From contig NC_065917.1 in assembly GCF_905147045.1 (NCBI RefSeq), forward strand, positions 1,442,501 through 1,506,500: a stretch of DNA of 64,000 nucleotides. The letters are read 5' to 3'. The position numbers were made by a program, and so were the translations under genes. Source of the DNA: Nymphalis io (Eukaryota; Arthropoda; Insecta; Lepidoptera; Nymphalidae). Every line of letters starts with the position of its first letter. Positions within the stretch are counted from its first letter, which is position 1. Below, piece by piece: positions 46,978 through 59,769 of this stretch. Under the pieces are notes generated by a model. That model saw nothing but the letters and a program-made list of their open reading frames with translations, had not been told where the DNA came from and did not search any database.

Positions 46978-47268
46978 TTATAATGTCCTCCAGACCGATT
47001 TCGGCCACGGCGGCCAATCTCAAGAGAGATTAGCCAACTACGCAGGAGATATTATAGTGCACGAGTGTGTGCGCAAACACAGGTGCACTCTCTATTCCCT
47101 AACTCTCATAATCCGATGGGACGGCGATCCGACACGACCGGAACGAGTTCAAGCGCAGGACCAACGGCTTTACGTGCTTCGGCACGGGAGTGTACACACT
47201 TCCAACTACCAGACTCCGGGCTGCTACTGAGAATTTTCTGACAGAAAAACCCAATAACTTTTTATTAT
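46978..47268 (-). repeat. SINE C, head-truncated
   Basis: ATAATGTCCTCCAGACCGAT to CCCAATAACTTTTTATTA. Confidence 0.93.
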
Positions 47269-47507
47269 ACATCTTTACTCGTATTTGAGAGAGACTATAG
47301 TTTTCATACATTTTGATTTTAATTGAAGATAGTGGGTTGAAATCTAAACAATGACTGCGTTATTATGTATTTACAAAACATATCTTGTTCAGAGACAAAA
47401 AAAAACGTGAGAAAATTTGAACGCTTTGTTTTGTCTTATTAAATCATAAAAAAATATATATATTTTGTAGCAAAATGTCTCGAAAATGTGTGAATGATTT
47501 GCACATC

Positions 47508-47690
47508 TTGGTGGTAAGGCTTTGTGCAAGCTCGTCTGGGTGAGTGAACCACAAGGGGCATATCATTTAGTTCCCAAGTAGCGCATTGGCGATGCAAGGG
47601 ATGTTAATATTTCTTACTGTATCAGTCTGACCGGTGACTTACCATCACGTGGCCAACTAGCCATTGGGTCTGTTTATAAAAATGGGCTTT
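47508..47690 (+). repeat. repeat B, internally deleted
   Basis: CTTGGTGGTAAGGCTTTGTG to GTCTGTTTATAAAAATG. Confidence 0.75.
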
Positions 47691-47744
47691 TGTTGCATGT
47701 TTAAACTAAAATTATAAAAAAATACATTATATGAAAACACCTAT

Positions 47745-47930
47745 TGTTTCAGACTTTCTCGTCTGACATTCGTACTCTCAGCTAGTTACCGTATACCGAA
47801 CGCTAAGTTCACATATCAATAAGTCTTACGCTGACGTCATATGACGCTCGAAATCTTGCGTTTACTCGTCTGACGCTCGAAATCTCAGTTAGCCCTTCAT
47901 CGAGCGCTAAGATGTTTATACAATTATATC
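47745..47930. repeat. repeat F (two GACGCTCGAAATCT units)
   Basis: TGACGCTCGAAATCTTGCGT and CTGACGCTCGAAATCTCAGT lie 31 bases apart. A relative is at 32760-32920 in reverse complement. Confidence 0.6.
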
Positions 47931-48094
47931 ATATTGATTTTAAACATTTTATATAAATAAATATTACTTTTAACATTTTAAAATTGATAGCAATTTTTTA
48001 TATATAAAAATTATTATTTTATATAGTTCTGACATATTCCTACCAATTATTTTGGGATAAAATCTTTATTTTAACCGTACGAAGTCGGGTTCAA

Positions 48095-48134
48095 CTACTG
48101 GAATTATAAGGCTACTGCCTTATAATTCCAGTAG
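48095..48134. repeat. perfect 18-bp inverted repeat, 4-base loop
   Basis: CTACTGGAATTATAAGGC, loop TACT, then GCCTTATAATTCCAGTAG. Followed by a degenerate CCTAACTAAA-type tandem stretch to about 48183. Confidence 0.95.
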
Positions 48135-48551
48135 CCTAACTAAACCTAACTAACTAAAACTAAAACATAAACTAACTAAAACTTATTGGCTTTTTTCTGT
48201 TAATATATTCTCTGTTACTATCTGAGGTTTGGAAGGCGTGTTATCACTCGTATCACCACTGGCATTAACTTTTCTTGAGGATGATTTTGCTCGGTTTATT
48301 TCCACATATGGTCATGGTCAGATTTATGGCATATGGCCCCGGAACCTCCAAAACAAAAGGTTACTTAGAAAAAGTCGTAACTCTTCTCCTCAAAACAGTC
48401 TAAACCCAGCATATCCCACGATATTTACAGGCTGTAATTTATATTTAAACACGTTGCTACAATGTAGGTATCTTCACGATATAAGCTTTGAAGCCGCAAT
48501 CATCTGATCACAGATCCAACCACTGAGCCGTCTCGACTTTAATGTAGTAAG

Positions 48552-48813
48552 TAGTAACAGCTTTTTTGAGGAGAAGGTACGGAGCTTATTCCACTACGCT
48601 GCTCCAATGCGGGTTGGTGGAATACACATGTGGCAGAATTTCAGTGAAATTAGACACATGCAGGTTTCCTCACGATGTTTTCCTTCACCGTCAAGCACGA
48701 TATGAATTATAATCACAAATTAAGCACATGAAAATTAAGTGGTGCTAGCCCGGGTTTGAACCCACGATCATCGGTTAAGATTCACGCGTTCTTACCATTT
48801 TGCCATCTCGGCT
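48552..48813 (-). repeat. SINE A, tail-deleted
   Basis: AGTAACAGC joins directly to TTTTTTGAGGAGAAGG, losing about 40 bases; the rest is intact to TTGCCATCTCGGC. Confidence 0.93.
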
Positions 48814-49262
48814 TCAATAATGATCAACTTTAATAATGCAAGTTTATAATATTTACAAAATCATAATTACAGGTACTACAACCAGGGAGACAATTTCACC
48901 AAATTGTCACGTGATCGCAATCGAATCGAAACCTTTAGCTAACATTTTCCTGTTTAGCTAACAATGATCCGATTGCAGTTCGAAATTATATCGGAATAGT
49001 ATCGGGAACGTATTGTAATCGTTTTAAATTAATAAAATTGGCTCCCAGTTACGATTGAAATGTTTATTAACGTGATAAATATAATCGGAAACGTATTACC
49101 GTTTTAAGTAGAATTGTATTCCAGCAACTCGTGGAAAATTTTCGATGAATCGATTGTGTGGAACTGGTTTAAAATTAAGCTACAAGTTTGTACCCAGTCT
49201 AATAGGTAGGGTTGCCAACTATTTTTCTGGTGATTATAGGAATTTGTTTTCGAAATTATGAT

Positions 49263-49428
49263 TACTTTTTATAGAATAGAAAAGCGAACGAGCATGTGGG
49301 CCACTTGATGGTAAGTGGTCACCATCGCTCTTAGACAATGGCATTGTAAGAAATGTTAACCATTGCTTACATCACCAATGCCCCACCAAACCTTGGGAAC
49401 TAAGATGTCCCTTGTGCCTGTAATTGTT
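49263..49428 (-). repeat. repeat B, truncated
   Basis: TTTTTATAGAATAGAAAAGC to GATGTCCCTTGTGCCTGTAA. Confidence 0.88.
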
Positions 49429-49436
49429 AAAATGGT

Positions 49437-49640
49437 GTTGTGTTGTTTAAATGGGTTCGACAACGTGACCGGGGAAAGGCGTCTTAAAATATTTAGCCGG
49501 TTTTGAGAGCCTATTTAAGGGCTCGGAATACGCGCGTCCTAAGGGCCGAATCTCTGCTTAGAACGCCACCAGCGTATCATTATCACTGGCAGATATAATG
49601 TAATCGGGGGCGTTGAGAATGTCTTCAAAACGCCATTGTT
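49437..49640 (-). mobile_element. retroelement 3' region, repeat H
   Basis: CGCGTCCTAAGGGCCGAATC, TCTGCTTAGAACGCCACC and GTAATCGGGGGCGTTGAG resemble 30385-30600. Confidence 0.45.
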
Positions 49641-49962
49641 AAACAGTTGTTTATAGAAGCTAAATAAAAATTAGTACACTTAACAAATATATACAAGTTC
49701 ATTGTTGAAAAAAAATATACATGCATTTTTAGTTATTGCATAAAAGTTCTTTTGTCGACTGCTATGATATGCTTTATTAAATTTATAATTATATTATATA
49801 TAAATGTATTATTATTTTATTGTAGATTAATAGCTTTTATTTGTTAAATATATACTCACTCACAATCTCTTGTCGACATTCCGAATTCATTTTTTTTTAA
49901 TCTGTACCGGAAATGCCGAATAGAGAGCAATAATAAAATAACCTATACTAATATTATATATT

Positions 49963-50256
49963 TTTTCTTTTTATAGAATAGGAAGGCGGGCGAGCATATG
50001 GGCCACCTGATGGTAAGTGGTCACCAACGGCCTTAGACATTGGCATTGTAAGAAATGTCAACCATCGCTTATAGCCAATGCGCCACCAACCTTGGGAACT
50101 AAGATTTTATGTCCCTTGTGCCTGTAATTACACTGGCTCACTCATACTTCAAACCGGCACACAACAGTACCAAGTACTGGTGTTATGCGGTAGAATATCT
50201 GATGAGTGGGTGGTACCTACCCAGACGAGCTAGCACGAAGCCCTACCACCAGTAAA
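49963..50256 (-). repeat. repeat B, full length
   Basis: CTTTTTATAGAATAGGAAGG to GCCCTACCACCAGTAAA. Confidence 0.94.
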
Positions 50257-50654
50257 TGCGATAGTAAATGTCTATTTGGTTGTTTGTTACGCTCTCATGA
50301 CTAAACGACTGACGCATTTAGGTATATAACCCCCAGGAAGGACTTAGATTACTATTATATACTTAGAATTACTTTTTTATTACTTTTTGTATTAAAAATA
50401 ATCTGTCAGATTAAATTAAATATAGTATTTATGCGTATTTTTTAACAGGATATAGGATATAAAAACGATCTATGCTATGTATTATAGTTTGGCAACCCTA
50501 TTAGGTGAAGTTGAATGAGAGATTGTAAAAATTAATTTACCTCTAGCGAATTAATATGATATGTTATGATTAAAACGATATATTTACAGGGCTTTATTAA
50601 TAAAACAAAATCAGAAACTTTACTAGCAACGTTTGACATATTTAGCTACTTAAA

Positions 50655-50671
50655 GGGGGGGGGGGGGGGGG
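50655..50671. repeat. poly(G) run of 17
   Basis: An uninterrupted run of 17 G in an AT-rich context. Confidence 0.9.
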
Positions 50672-51051
50672 AGTAATTTGAAGCGAAGCTGCTCAAGCTT
50701 TCCTAGTTATACATTATTTAGATCGATAATTATAGTTAAACTAGTAACCGACCGCGACTTCAACCACGAACGGTTTTAGGTACTCTGTGATATGCTGTCA
50801 CAGACTAGACGCTTTTTTCGCACTTAATCTAAAACGCATGTCGTGTCTACATCAAGAGAAATGTAATCATTTGAATTTTTTGATTGTCATTTTTTTTTGT
50901 AGACCTATGAGCATAAAATAAAAAAGAAAAAAACAAAAAAAAAAGATCTTTTCTGTACCAATAATGTAGATGCAAATTTTCATGACGAACAGTTCAGTAG
51001 TTATGACTTTAAAGAGTGACAAACAAACAATGAAAAAAATATATAAGCTTG

Positions 51052-51230
51052 GTAGGGCTTTGTGCACTGTTTTGGTAGGTACCAACTGCTTATTCTACCG
51101 CCAAATAGCTTAGTATTTGTGTTCTTGTTAGAAGGGTGAGTGAGAGTGTAGGCAGGTACTATATATTAGTTCCCAAGCTTGGTGGCGCATTGGCTATGTA
51201 ACGGATGGTTAATATTTTTACATCGGCTTT
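51052..51230 (+). repeat. repeat B, diverged
   Basis: TTGGTAGGGCTTTGTGCACT to GGATGGTTAATATTTTTAC. Confidence 0.78.
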
Positions 51231-51660
51231 ATTTTTGCATTATAACAATCAACTCGCGCTCCCATTTATAATATTAGATATGCAATTTACATTTTTATAT
51301 GCTCTATCATTTACAGGATTTCCCAAATTAAGAGTGTAATGTCCTTAGGGTCAATGTATGTGTGTTTCTTTATTCAATTATATCTTTTAAATTCCTGAAC
51401 AGAATTTGAATGTATGGGGTATCGTTTCTCATTGCACCATCCCGGCTATGAAAATTGGAAAAATAATTATTATTTGGGTAGTACGACTCCATTATTATTT
51501 TTAGCTTGTTTTTTGCGCAGGGCTCTTGAGAATTTTGAATATATATTTTTTTGTTTTATTTCAATAATTGTAAGCAATGAAAAAATGAGGGCGTGTACCT
51601 ATTTATATGAACGAGTTAAGTTATTCTACGGTTTTTTTTGACATGCATTTCAATCCTTTA

Positions 51661-51932
51661 CTGATGATAGGGCTTTGTCCCACCAACTCATCAGATATTC
51701 TACCGCAAAACAGCACTACTTGATATTGTTGTGTTCCGGTTTGAAGGATAAGTGAGTTAGCGTGTTTACAGGCACAAGGGACATATCATCTTAGTTCCCA
51801 AGGTTGGCGCATTGGTGATGTAAGCGATGATTAACACTTCTTACAATGCCAATGTCTACGGGCGTTGGTGACCACTTACCATCAGGTGGCCCATATGCTC
51901 GTTCAACTACTTATTCTATCAAAAATAAGTAA
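51661..51932 (+). repeat. repeat B, near full length
   Basis: CTGATGATAGGGCTTTGTCC to ACTTATTCTATCAAAAATAA. Confidence 0.9.
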
Positions 51933-52064
51933 TCAACGTTTGTGTTTATTACGCTTTCACCTCTTAACTATTCAATACATAAAATTTTGCATGCACATTC
52001 TCAGGGATACAGAAATAATAATTTCTTTAAAAATTGCAATTAAGTTAGAAAAATGACATAACTC

Positions 52065-52167
52065 CACTAACCCGCATTGGAGCAGCGTGATGGAATGAGC
52101 TCTAAACCTTCTCAAAAAAGGACGCCTTAGCCCAGCGTTGGACATTCACAGGCTTTTACTGATACAA
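52065..52167 (+). repeat. SINE A, tail fragment
   Basis: TCCACTAACCCGCATTGGAG to CACAGGCTTTTACTGATAC. Confidence 0.85.
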
Positions 52168-52169
52168 AA

Positions 52170-53190
52170 TATTAGTCTGTCACAATGCAAATATATAAAA
52201 ATAAGTTTATAGATAATGCGTGTAATATATTATTTTAGATACAAGTTATAATTTTATATCTAATCGCTATATAATAACAGTCATAATAATTAATCATAAA
52301 AGAAAAAATATACATATATTAAGAAAGAATGTCGACACTGCTATTTTTTTTTATAAAAAATAAATGAAAACATTAAAATGTCATTAATAAAAACAAAAAA
52401 ATATAACGATAAACTTACCCGTGTGATGTTTAAAATATTCCACAGATTAAAATAACACTAATTTTTTTAACGTCACAAATACACAAAGAAACAAATTGCT
52501 TATGTTAATTGATTGTCGACGAGAATATGGCTTATTAAATATATTACAAACACGTCCGTCTCGGACGCCATAAAGAATTACACTGAGCTATTTCAACGTC
52601 AGCGTTCCACAAACGGTTGCGAGTATAGGGTTGCTTATTTTCGGTTGTCGCTATGGTTCTTTTTTTTTAGAATAATATCTTAAGTGACAATTCTTGCAGC
52701 CTTTATGTTTGATTCGTACATTACGAAAATATGAAACAAGAACGATAAAAAAACAACACATTTACTAAATAAATGTTTTACATTACAATTATAATTTTAC
52801 AGCCATTATTAACCAGTGTTAACTTCATTGAAAAAAAGATTTATTTTATCCTTTTTAAAGAAAACGGAATCGACGTAGGCATTTCAAAACGAGAATATAT
52901 TTTTATGCAAAGTATCTACTGTCAAATCGAACCTATTAAATACTAATATGATACTAAAAACGTATTTTATAGATTAAAAATGTCAAATGTGATAAAGAAA
53001 AAAAAAACAAAAGCGAATATTATTATACGTGACAGCCCTAATAAACAGGGCGCCATTAAGTATAAATCAGACCTCGAAGAATTACAGACATAAGCTACAG
53101 GCTCTAGCGATAATCGATATACAAAATGAGCATATTTTTTTTTAAAGTAACGTAGATTGTCAAAGTGGTCATGCTACTAACCTTGGGAAC
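52170..53190. other. AT-rich stretch, nothing recognised
   Basis: No repeat family or exon pair could be supported. One GTCGACGAGAATATGG-type region near 52510 is unremarkable. Confidence 0.5.
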
Positions 53191-54140
53191 TAATTTGCTT
53201 GACCCTGGGGCCAATTCCCCTAATCTATAACGATTACGATACGTTCCCGATTAAATTCCAATCCTACTTTGACTAATTTATATTCATTCAGGCCGGATCA
53301 GAACCAATATGATCCCGATGGGAGGAGGATCTGGGGTCCCCTACAGCGGGCCTGGCGACAGTGGAGGCGGTACGTCCCCACTTGAGTCGCTGGGTCAAAA
53401 GAAAACGAGGCACGCTTTCGTTTAGGTTGACGCAGGTACTTACCGGACACGGCTGCTTCAGTAAGTACCTGCACAAGATAGCACGGTGGGAAATGTCACC
53501 TTCCTGCCACGAGTGTGGTGCGCCAATCGACACGGCGCAACACACCCTGATGGAGTGTGCCGCGTGGGGGCCCCAGAGGCATTCCCTGGCGGTAGTTGTC
53601 GGCGGAGACCTCTCCTTGCACGGAGCGGGAAGAGGACGCCGCTGCAAACCTGCTCCGCCGAAGAAGACCAGAGAGAAGAATGAGGCGCTATGCGCACCTT
53701 CTCCCTCCGCCACAATAGGCGTCGCCGGGACTAGGGTCTCAGTACCCTGGTAATCCCCCTAGAGAATGGAGGCCTACATAGGCAGGCCGCCCGTCAGAGC
53801 GTCGTGGTAGCATGCGCAAGCGATCCCGTGGCGCTCCCTGTTATGACGGAAAGGGTACCGCTGGTTTTTTTAGTGGGTATTCCGTTGTTCGAGGCGCACT
53901 CGGCGCCTCGGACATCGCCGAGCCCCACATACCCCCCCACTGTTTCCGTGGGGGAAACGCGTAATGAGTTTTTCCAGCGACAAAAAAAAGAACCGATATG
54001 ATGCTAATATGTCGTATTACATCAAAGCCAAACTTAATTGTTAACTTTTATGCCAATAGTCGATAATTAAATTAAAGTACATTTTGGATAAACGGCAACG
54101 ATCGTACTTCAATTCAATGGCGATAAAGTGACAGCTTGTT
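53191..54140 (+). repeat. non-coding repeat G interrupted by a LINE
   Basis: GGGGCCAATTCCCCTAATCT to TATATTCATTCAG before, and ACCGATATGATGCTAATATG with TTAACTTTTATGCCAATAG after. The uninterrupted order is seen at 40567-41100. Confidence 0.6.
53291..53990 (+). mobile_element. R1-clade-like LINE, 5'-truncated, with ORF end and 3' UTR
   Basis: Open frame 53346-53752 reads FRLTQVLTGHGCFSKYLHKI, then a zinc-knuckle CHECGAPIDTAQHTLMEC (CX2CX8HX4C), as in the C terminus of R1-clade reverse transcriptase ORFs. The stop TAA is followed by a GC-rich UTR with CTAGAGAATGGAGGCC and ending AGTTTTTCCAGCG plus A-run. Confidence 0.8.
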
Positions 54141-54249
54141 AATAGATTTGGGTCCCCAGGACGTCGAGATCAACTGTTAATAGATCGACCAGAGCCCGGT
54201 TTGGGTATCAAAAGGACCTTCAAAGGAGATATTTTGATAATATATACAA

Positions 54250-54556
54250 TCTTTTTTCTTATATAATAATATATAATATAATAATATAATATAATATATC
54301 CTGGGACATTTTTCACACACGGCCATCTGATCCCAAATTAAGCTTGTACAGAGCTTGTGCTATGGAAACCAGACAACTGATATACTACATATACTACTTT
54401 TCTTTTTGTAAATACATACTTATATAGATAATTACACCCAGACTCAGGACAAACAGACATGTTCATGCACACAAATGTCTGTCCTGGGTGGGAATCGAAC
54501 CCACAACCTTCGGCGTGAAAGACAAGTGTTCTACCAACCACGCCAACCGGCTCGTC
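54250..54556 (-). repeat. SINE D with AT-rich tail
   Basis: TAATATAATATAATATATCC tail, CTGGGACATTTTTCACACAC, head complement ACCACGCCAACCGGCTCGTC. Confidence 0.92.
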
Positions 54557-55382
54557 AATATATATTACTTTTATAGTAAATTTAAGTATAAGAAGTTTTA
54601 TATTAGGTTAATATATTCATTTGTTTTCTATTTTGCAAGCTGTGTTATTCTTTGTTATCATGACACTTAGATTTAGTATTTACTTTTGTTATATTAAATT
54701 ATTTTAATCACATCGTTGGAAACCGAATGAAGTATATAAATATTTTAAGCATATAGATATTACCGTAAAATGTAATGATGTTTTTTAAAGTTAAGTTTCT
54801 ATCCATTGTTATAATTAGTATAAGAAAATTATATTAAGGAGATAAAAATTGTTAAAACGCTTATTGGTCAATTATTATATATTAAGCCCGCTGAATACTT
54901 GTCACTTAAATCAGTGTACTTTAAAATGTATGCACAAAGAGAGGTTTTTCCCTCAGCCCTATGTTTTAATTAATAATTTAATTAATAGATTTAAAACGAA
55001 CTGTTTAGTCATAAGATTCACCGAACGAAATGCAATTCAAATGGACTTCGATATTTTTGGCGTCAATATTAAATCACGTCATTTCGAACCTCAGTGAAAC
55101 GTCATTTATTTATTTTTTTAAGCTGAAAAATTCCACAGATAATTTGAAATTTGAGAAATTTTGTTGTATATTATTGTGATTGATATTTTTGACGGTTTTT
55201 GATGTCAATCTTAAATCACGTTATTTCTGAACGTAAGTGAAACGTCATTTATTGTTTTTTTTTTTTTAAGATAAAGAATTAAACAAATCATTTCGAAAAT
55301 TTCTATTATTGTTATTGATATTTTTGACGTTTTGCATGCATATGAAATTTGAATGATATGCGAGCTAAAACGGCCATGAACG

Positions 55383-55972
55383 GTGTCGAAGAAAGGATTT
55401 TCAATATTAAACCTAGCTTTGCAGAAGTTTTACCTACATTTAAGGCTGCAAGTTGGCTTTTATGGCGAGAATATTTTGACCGACGGTCAAAAGATAAAGG
55501 GTATATGGTATAAAACGATTGTAAATCAGCCTCCTCAAATTCCATGGTTCGAAAATGTTAAAATGAGTAGTTCGCATACTAACATATTATGTAGACTTCG
55601 CTCCGGTCATTACCCTTGTAACAATTTCCTTTTTCTCATAAAAAAGGCTGATTCCCGTAATTGTAATGTTTGCGATAAGATAAATGACATACATCATGTT
55701 TTAGTAGAATGTAATAAATTTAGAGACCCTAGGGAAGCATTGATAAATAGATTTCAGATATGTCGGTTAAATGTCGGAGTTATGCAAAGTGCTTTATCAG
55801 ATCCCACGTCTACAGTGGCCAAAGCAATATGCAGTATGACGTCTGTCTGTCAGTATGTAACGTAATTATAAATCCTATAAGATAAAATTTGATATGTAAG
55901 ATGGCTTAAGGTACGATGGGTTTACATGCCGCAAGGATAAAAAACCCGTTAAAAAAAAAAGAAAAAAAAAAT
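55383..55972 (+). mobile_element. non-LTR retrotransposon 3' end, ORF tail
   Basis: Open frame to the TAA at 55863-55865. It has SSHTNILCRLRSGHYPCNNF and zinc-knuckle CNVCDKINDIHHVLVEC (CX2CX7HX4C). This is the usual end of LINE ORF2 proteins in the I/Jockey group. A short UTR and poly(A) with GTTAAAAAAAAAAG follow. The clade is different from the element at 53291. Confidence 0.78.
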
Positions 55973-55974
55973 TT

Positions 55975-58170
55975 GAATGCTTATCCTTTTTTGAGCCCAG
56001 TAGCAACTCTTTCTTAACGGCAGGGGGCTTTGTTTTATAATATGTAGTGATATCATTTATATACTCATTTATTGTAGGTTTGAAATTATTTTGGCATAGT
56101 TATTCACAAAAAAAATTATGTATATGCATATCTCGTATATACCTACAACAAAAAAAGGGAAAACCCATTGGTAAGATTCCTCGAAATTTTCTATGTGATA
56201 TTATAAATTCGCCTTACAGATTTGTTTTACATTCGCGTACCCTCAGTTGCTACAAAAAAAATCCGCTCATCAAATCTCAAAAGTCGCCTTAGGCTTGACT
56301 CTACTCAGCCTACTGGTAAATCCACGAAAGATTTGATAAAATAATACTTGAATTATTTGGAAATCAAAAAACATGTCTGCCCAAGGCTATTGTTTTGTTT
56401 TTAAATTATTATAACCAGTATCGTTTGGGATAAATAACGTGATGACACAGTCAAATCTGTTTAGGTATTTAAAATATATTGTGGAATAAATTAACTCACA
56501 TACATACATGAATCCTAAACTATAACTCCTTTTATGGACAGACGTTTAATTAAAACTATATTTATAATGTAAAGGTACTTTATTAAATGGTCGTATTATC
56601 AATATGACGGCGGAGGGCCATCACCACAGTTATAGTTCATGGTTTTCTTATGTGGGCGTCTATCGGTGGGTGACGAAGGATCAAGAAAACACACTTGTAC
56701 AATCAACCACAGTATAACGACTCAGTAACACAGTTTAAGTAGGTGACCGGAATGCGCGATGGTTCTGACCGCACGCGCCGAACGCTCGGAGAGTAGTCCT
56801 GTCCGACTTCCCCTCTGGCGCATGCTTACACAAACTCCATCGAGTGCCGCTACATGGCGCTGGCGTACCGGAAACGATTCCATAACGTAGTCTCGAACGT
56901 ATACCACTAGATGGCGTTGACCGAAATAATTCACCCGGTTGCGACAAATATATATACAGGCCAATGTCCAGGCTGACTGACTATTAGTCTGAACTATATA
57001 AGATCAAGAAACTTCTAGATTATCTATCTATACACATAATAAATCTGTAACTGAACGCTGTCTGTACATGGAACATATGAGTAAAACTATTACTAGGGGC
57101 CTTTATCATCGCAATAGAACCAAAAACAATGGTTAGAATTTTTGTCTATTATCTATTTGTCTATGCATTTGGGCACGTTAATCTTAGAAACGGCTTAACG
57201 GATTTGAGTGCGGTTTTTAACTAATGTATTGTGGCTAACTTCACTTAAAATTTAGTGTTTGTTTTATTTCAATCGGCTAATGAATAATAAAGTTATGTCA
57301 ATTTAAAGAATCACGTCGAACATTTATTCGATGCGATTGCTATAAAATAACTATATTTCCAGTGTAATTTGAACTCAGATCTATATGATTGATCGTATTG
57401 AATAGGGTTCCGCTTATGCTAGTATACGTCGATTAACTGTTTTAATATGTCTATCTTTTAAGGTTACTATGATTTTTGTATGGTAATCAAATTTGTTCAA
57501 AAATAATGCATCATTTGCAAAGTCGATTTTATAAAATTGTTACGCGTGACGTCGAGGTGAGCCGTAAGCGTAAGCTGCGAAGATCTGACTAAGGAGGTTT
57601 TCGTACGACGATGACAGGCGTACCGCATGACAGGACGAGCAAAATGACGTTTGCTTGACATATATTTAAAATTGTTATTTTTTTATTCAAATTAAAAGTA
57701 TTGCGAAATAGTAATATTGTGTAAAAATAAGTGTTTTATTGTCCAAAACAGTGATTAAATGTAACAAAATATTAATTCATACAAAAGTTATCGAGATAAG
57801 ACCATAGACAATTTTTAGTAGTTTTTATAGTTTTGAAATATTATTAAATCGGGTAATTGAGTAGGTTGTCTGAAAATGCATACATACGTATTTACTTTCG
57901 GTTTGTAAATAACTTTGTGTTAGAAATACTTATTTATGTACTTCATTTAATATATTTAATAATATTTCTATATTGTATTTGATTTAATAAAAATATAATC
58001 GATAAACAATAATAATATAATATTGGTAAAAAAAATAGTTTTTCCCGCGCATATACAGGGTTACTGGTGAATTACTAACAATTTTTAAGGTGGATACTCG
58101 GTACATGATTCTCATTCGAATTATGTAAAAAAAGTACTTAATTTTTGACCAAATTTACATAAATTTAAAT
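55975..58170. other. no gene recognised; mixed repeat-like DNA
   Basis: 56720-56960 is GC-richer (CACGCGCCGAACGCTCGG, CGCTACATGGCGCTGGCG) and might be part of an LTR element; I cannot confirm ends. The rest is AT-rich with no supported feature. Confidence 0.4.
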
Positions 58171-58179
58171 AAATGAAGC

Positions 58180-58345
58180 GTGAACACAAGCCGGCGGCGC
58201 GTGCGGCGCGGTGTTGTACTGTGCCGCTCGCCACCCGCAACACCTGTCGCGCGACCAATTAGTCGGGCGAGCGCCGCCGTAAGGTTCGTATGTCTGTTTT
58301 CCCGCGCGCGCGCCTAGCGATCGATCTTACGCGTATACCTAATCT
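58180..58345. promoter_or_regulatory. CpG-rich block, possible promoter or first exon
   Basis: Includes CCGGCGGCGCGTGCGGCGCG and TTCCCGCGCGCGCGCCTAGC in an otherwise AT-rich region. A 29-residue ORF (58173-58262) lies across it, but no linked exon can be named. No known repeat is recognised. Confidence 0.3.
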
Positions 58346-59177
58346 GTCGTGTGTGTGTGTGACCTGTATCTCAGTGGACTGTGTGGAATCTACTTCACAA
58401 AGAACACCCGTATCATTTTCGACATGTTCAAGAACTCAGTGCCAACGATTACGAGCCACGAATAAAGTTAGTGTAGCTATGTAGGTAAATAGGTAGTTTC
58501 ATGATTGACAATCGTTGTAAATAAGTATGATTCCATTTTTAAATACGCCGGAAATACCAAGATAGGTAAACAGTTCATATTAATTTTTGTCCCAAGTTCA
58601 CATCATTTACCTAGTCAACAAATTTGTTGCTTAAACGAGTGAAATGTCTTGGTATTTTTGCCTGTCCTAAGCCAGGATTAAAGTATGAAGGGGGATTGGA
58701 TCATGCTTGTTTATCAGGTAGCCTGCTACCCTGTTAACACGTGACGGCGTTTGGACGTAGGTATACTACCGCGTGATAACTAAATGTACCTACCTACATA
58801 TCTGTTTTGTGTCGACAGCGCAGCTAGGGTGTCCACACGATGCGTAATTAATTACATAATTGTTGGTTAACTTTACTTAGAAGTTTATCAATATTTATGT
58901 TATATGTATTTTTTTTGTCATATATGATCGTCAAATATCACGTCCTTAAATATTGATAGTAATTCACCGGTCACCTGTATAAAAAACGGAGAACTGAACG
59001 ATTGTCAACGAATTAAAAATATATGATATTTTGTTTTAATTAAATTTCAAATATCTCATAAGTTATTATATTAAAGATATTAAAATTAACAAATAATAGA
59101 ATTTATTACTTCTACTGGTGTATTTATTATTCGTAACTTAAAGATTTTAGGTTAGGTAGGTATTTCGTTTAGAGCGT

Positions 59178-59308
59178 CACCGTCACGAGCGTAACGCTGG
59201 TTTTTTAGTGGGTATTCCGATGTTCGGGCCGCACTCGGCCCGACATACCCCCCACTGTTCCCGTGGGGAAACGCGTAACGCGTTCTTCCAGTGTTAAAAA
59301 AAAATAAG
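59178..59308 (+). mobile_element. R1-clade-like LINE 3' end, short
   Basis: GAGCGTCACCGTCACGAGCG to AACGCGTTCTTCCAGTG plus poly(A). The sequence TAGGTAGGTATTTCGTTT before it is repeated after it (AAGGTAGGTATTTCGTTT), a likely target-site duplication. Confidence 0.78.
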
Positions 59309-59769
59309 GTAGGTATTTCGTTTCTTTTACTTAGTCGGTTAGTTAGACAAGTGAAGTAAAGCCTTAAATATATATAAAGAAAAATTCAAAATAGTACAAA
59401 TCGTGACCGCGTGGAATAATGGAGTAGAGGTGGAGGAGAATGATAGCATTTTTCTTCTTTATATCGCAATTCCGATTCCCTTGGCGAAAAATGACCCAGT
59501 TAGTCGGTTAGTTGATAATAAGTATCTACTTATAAAAAAAAACTGACTTACGTTTTCATTTTAAAAGGATACAATTTCCTGTGAAGTAAAGTACAGAGAA
59601 AGACATTCAAGTATGCAGGAATAGATTTATGAGAATGATGCTTTTCTTGTGTATGATTCCAAATGTATGTTGCCCTATCTAGATCCGGGGCAAAACCGAA
59701 TAAATACTACTATCCCACGAAAATAATATATGTTGTATATACTGAAAAGTCTGTTCTTAGTGATTTTTT

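Noticed and set aside
48135..48183. Interstitial telomere array
   Set aside because: CCTAA appears only two or three times in a degenerate TAACTAAA tract, far too few for a telomeric block.
56722..56964. Minus-strand ORF in a GC-richer block
   Set aside because: Arg/Ser-rich translation without recognisable motif and overlapping alternatives in other frames; more likely transposon-derived DNA.
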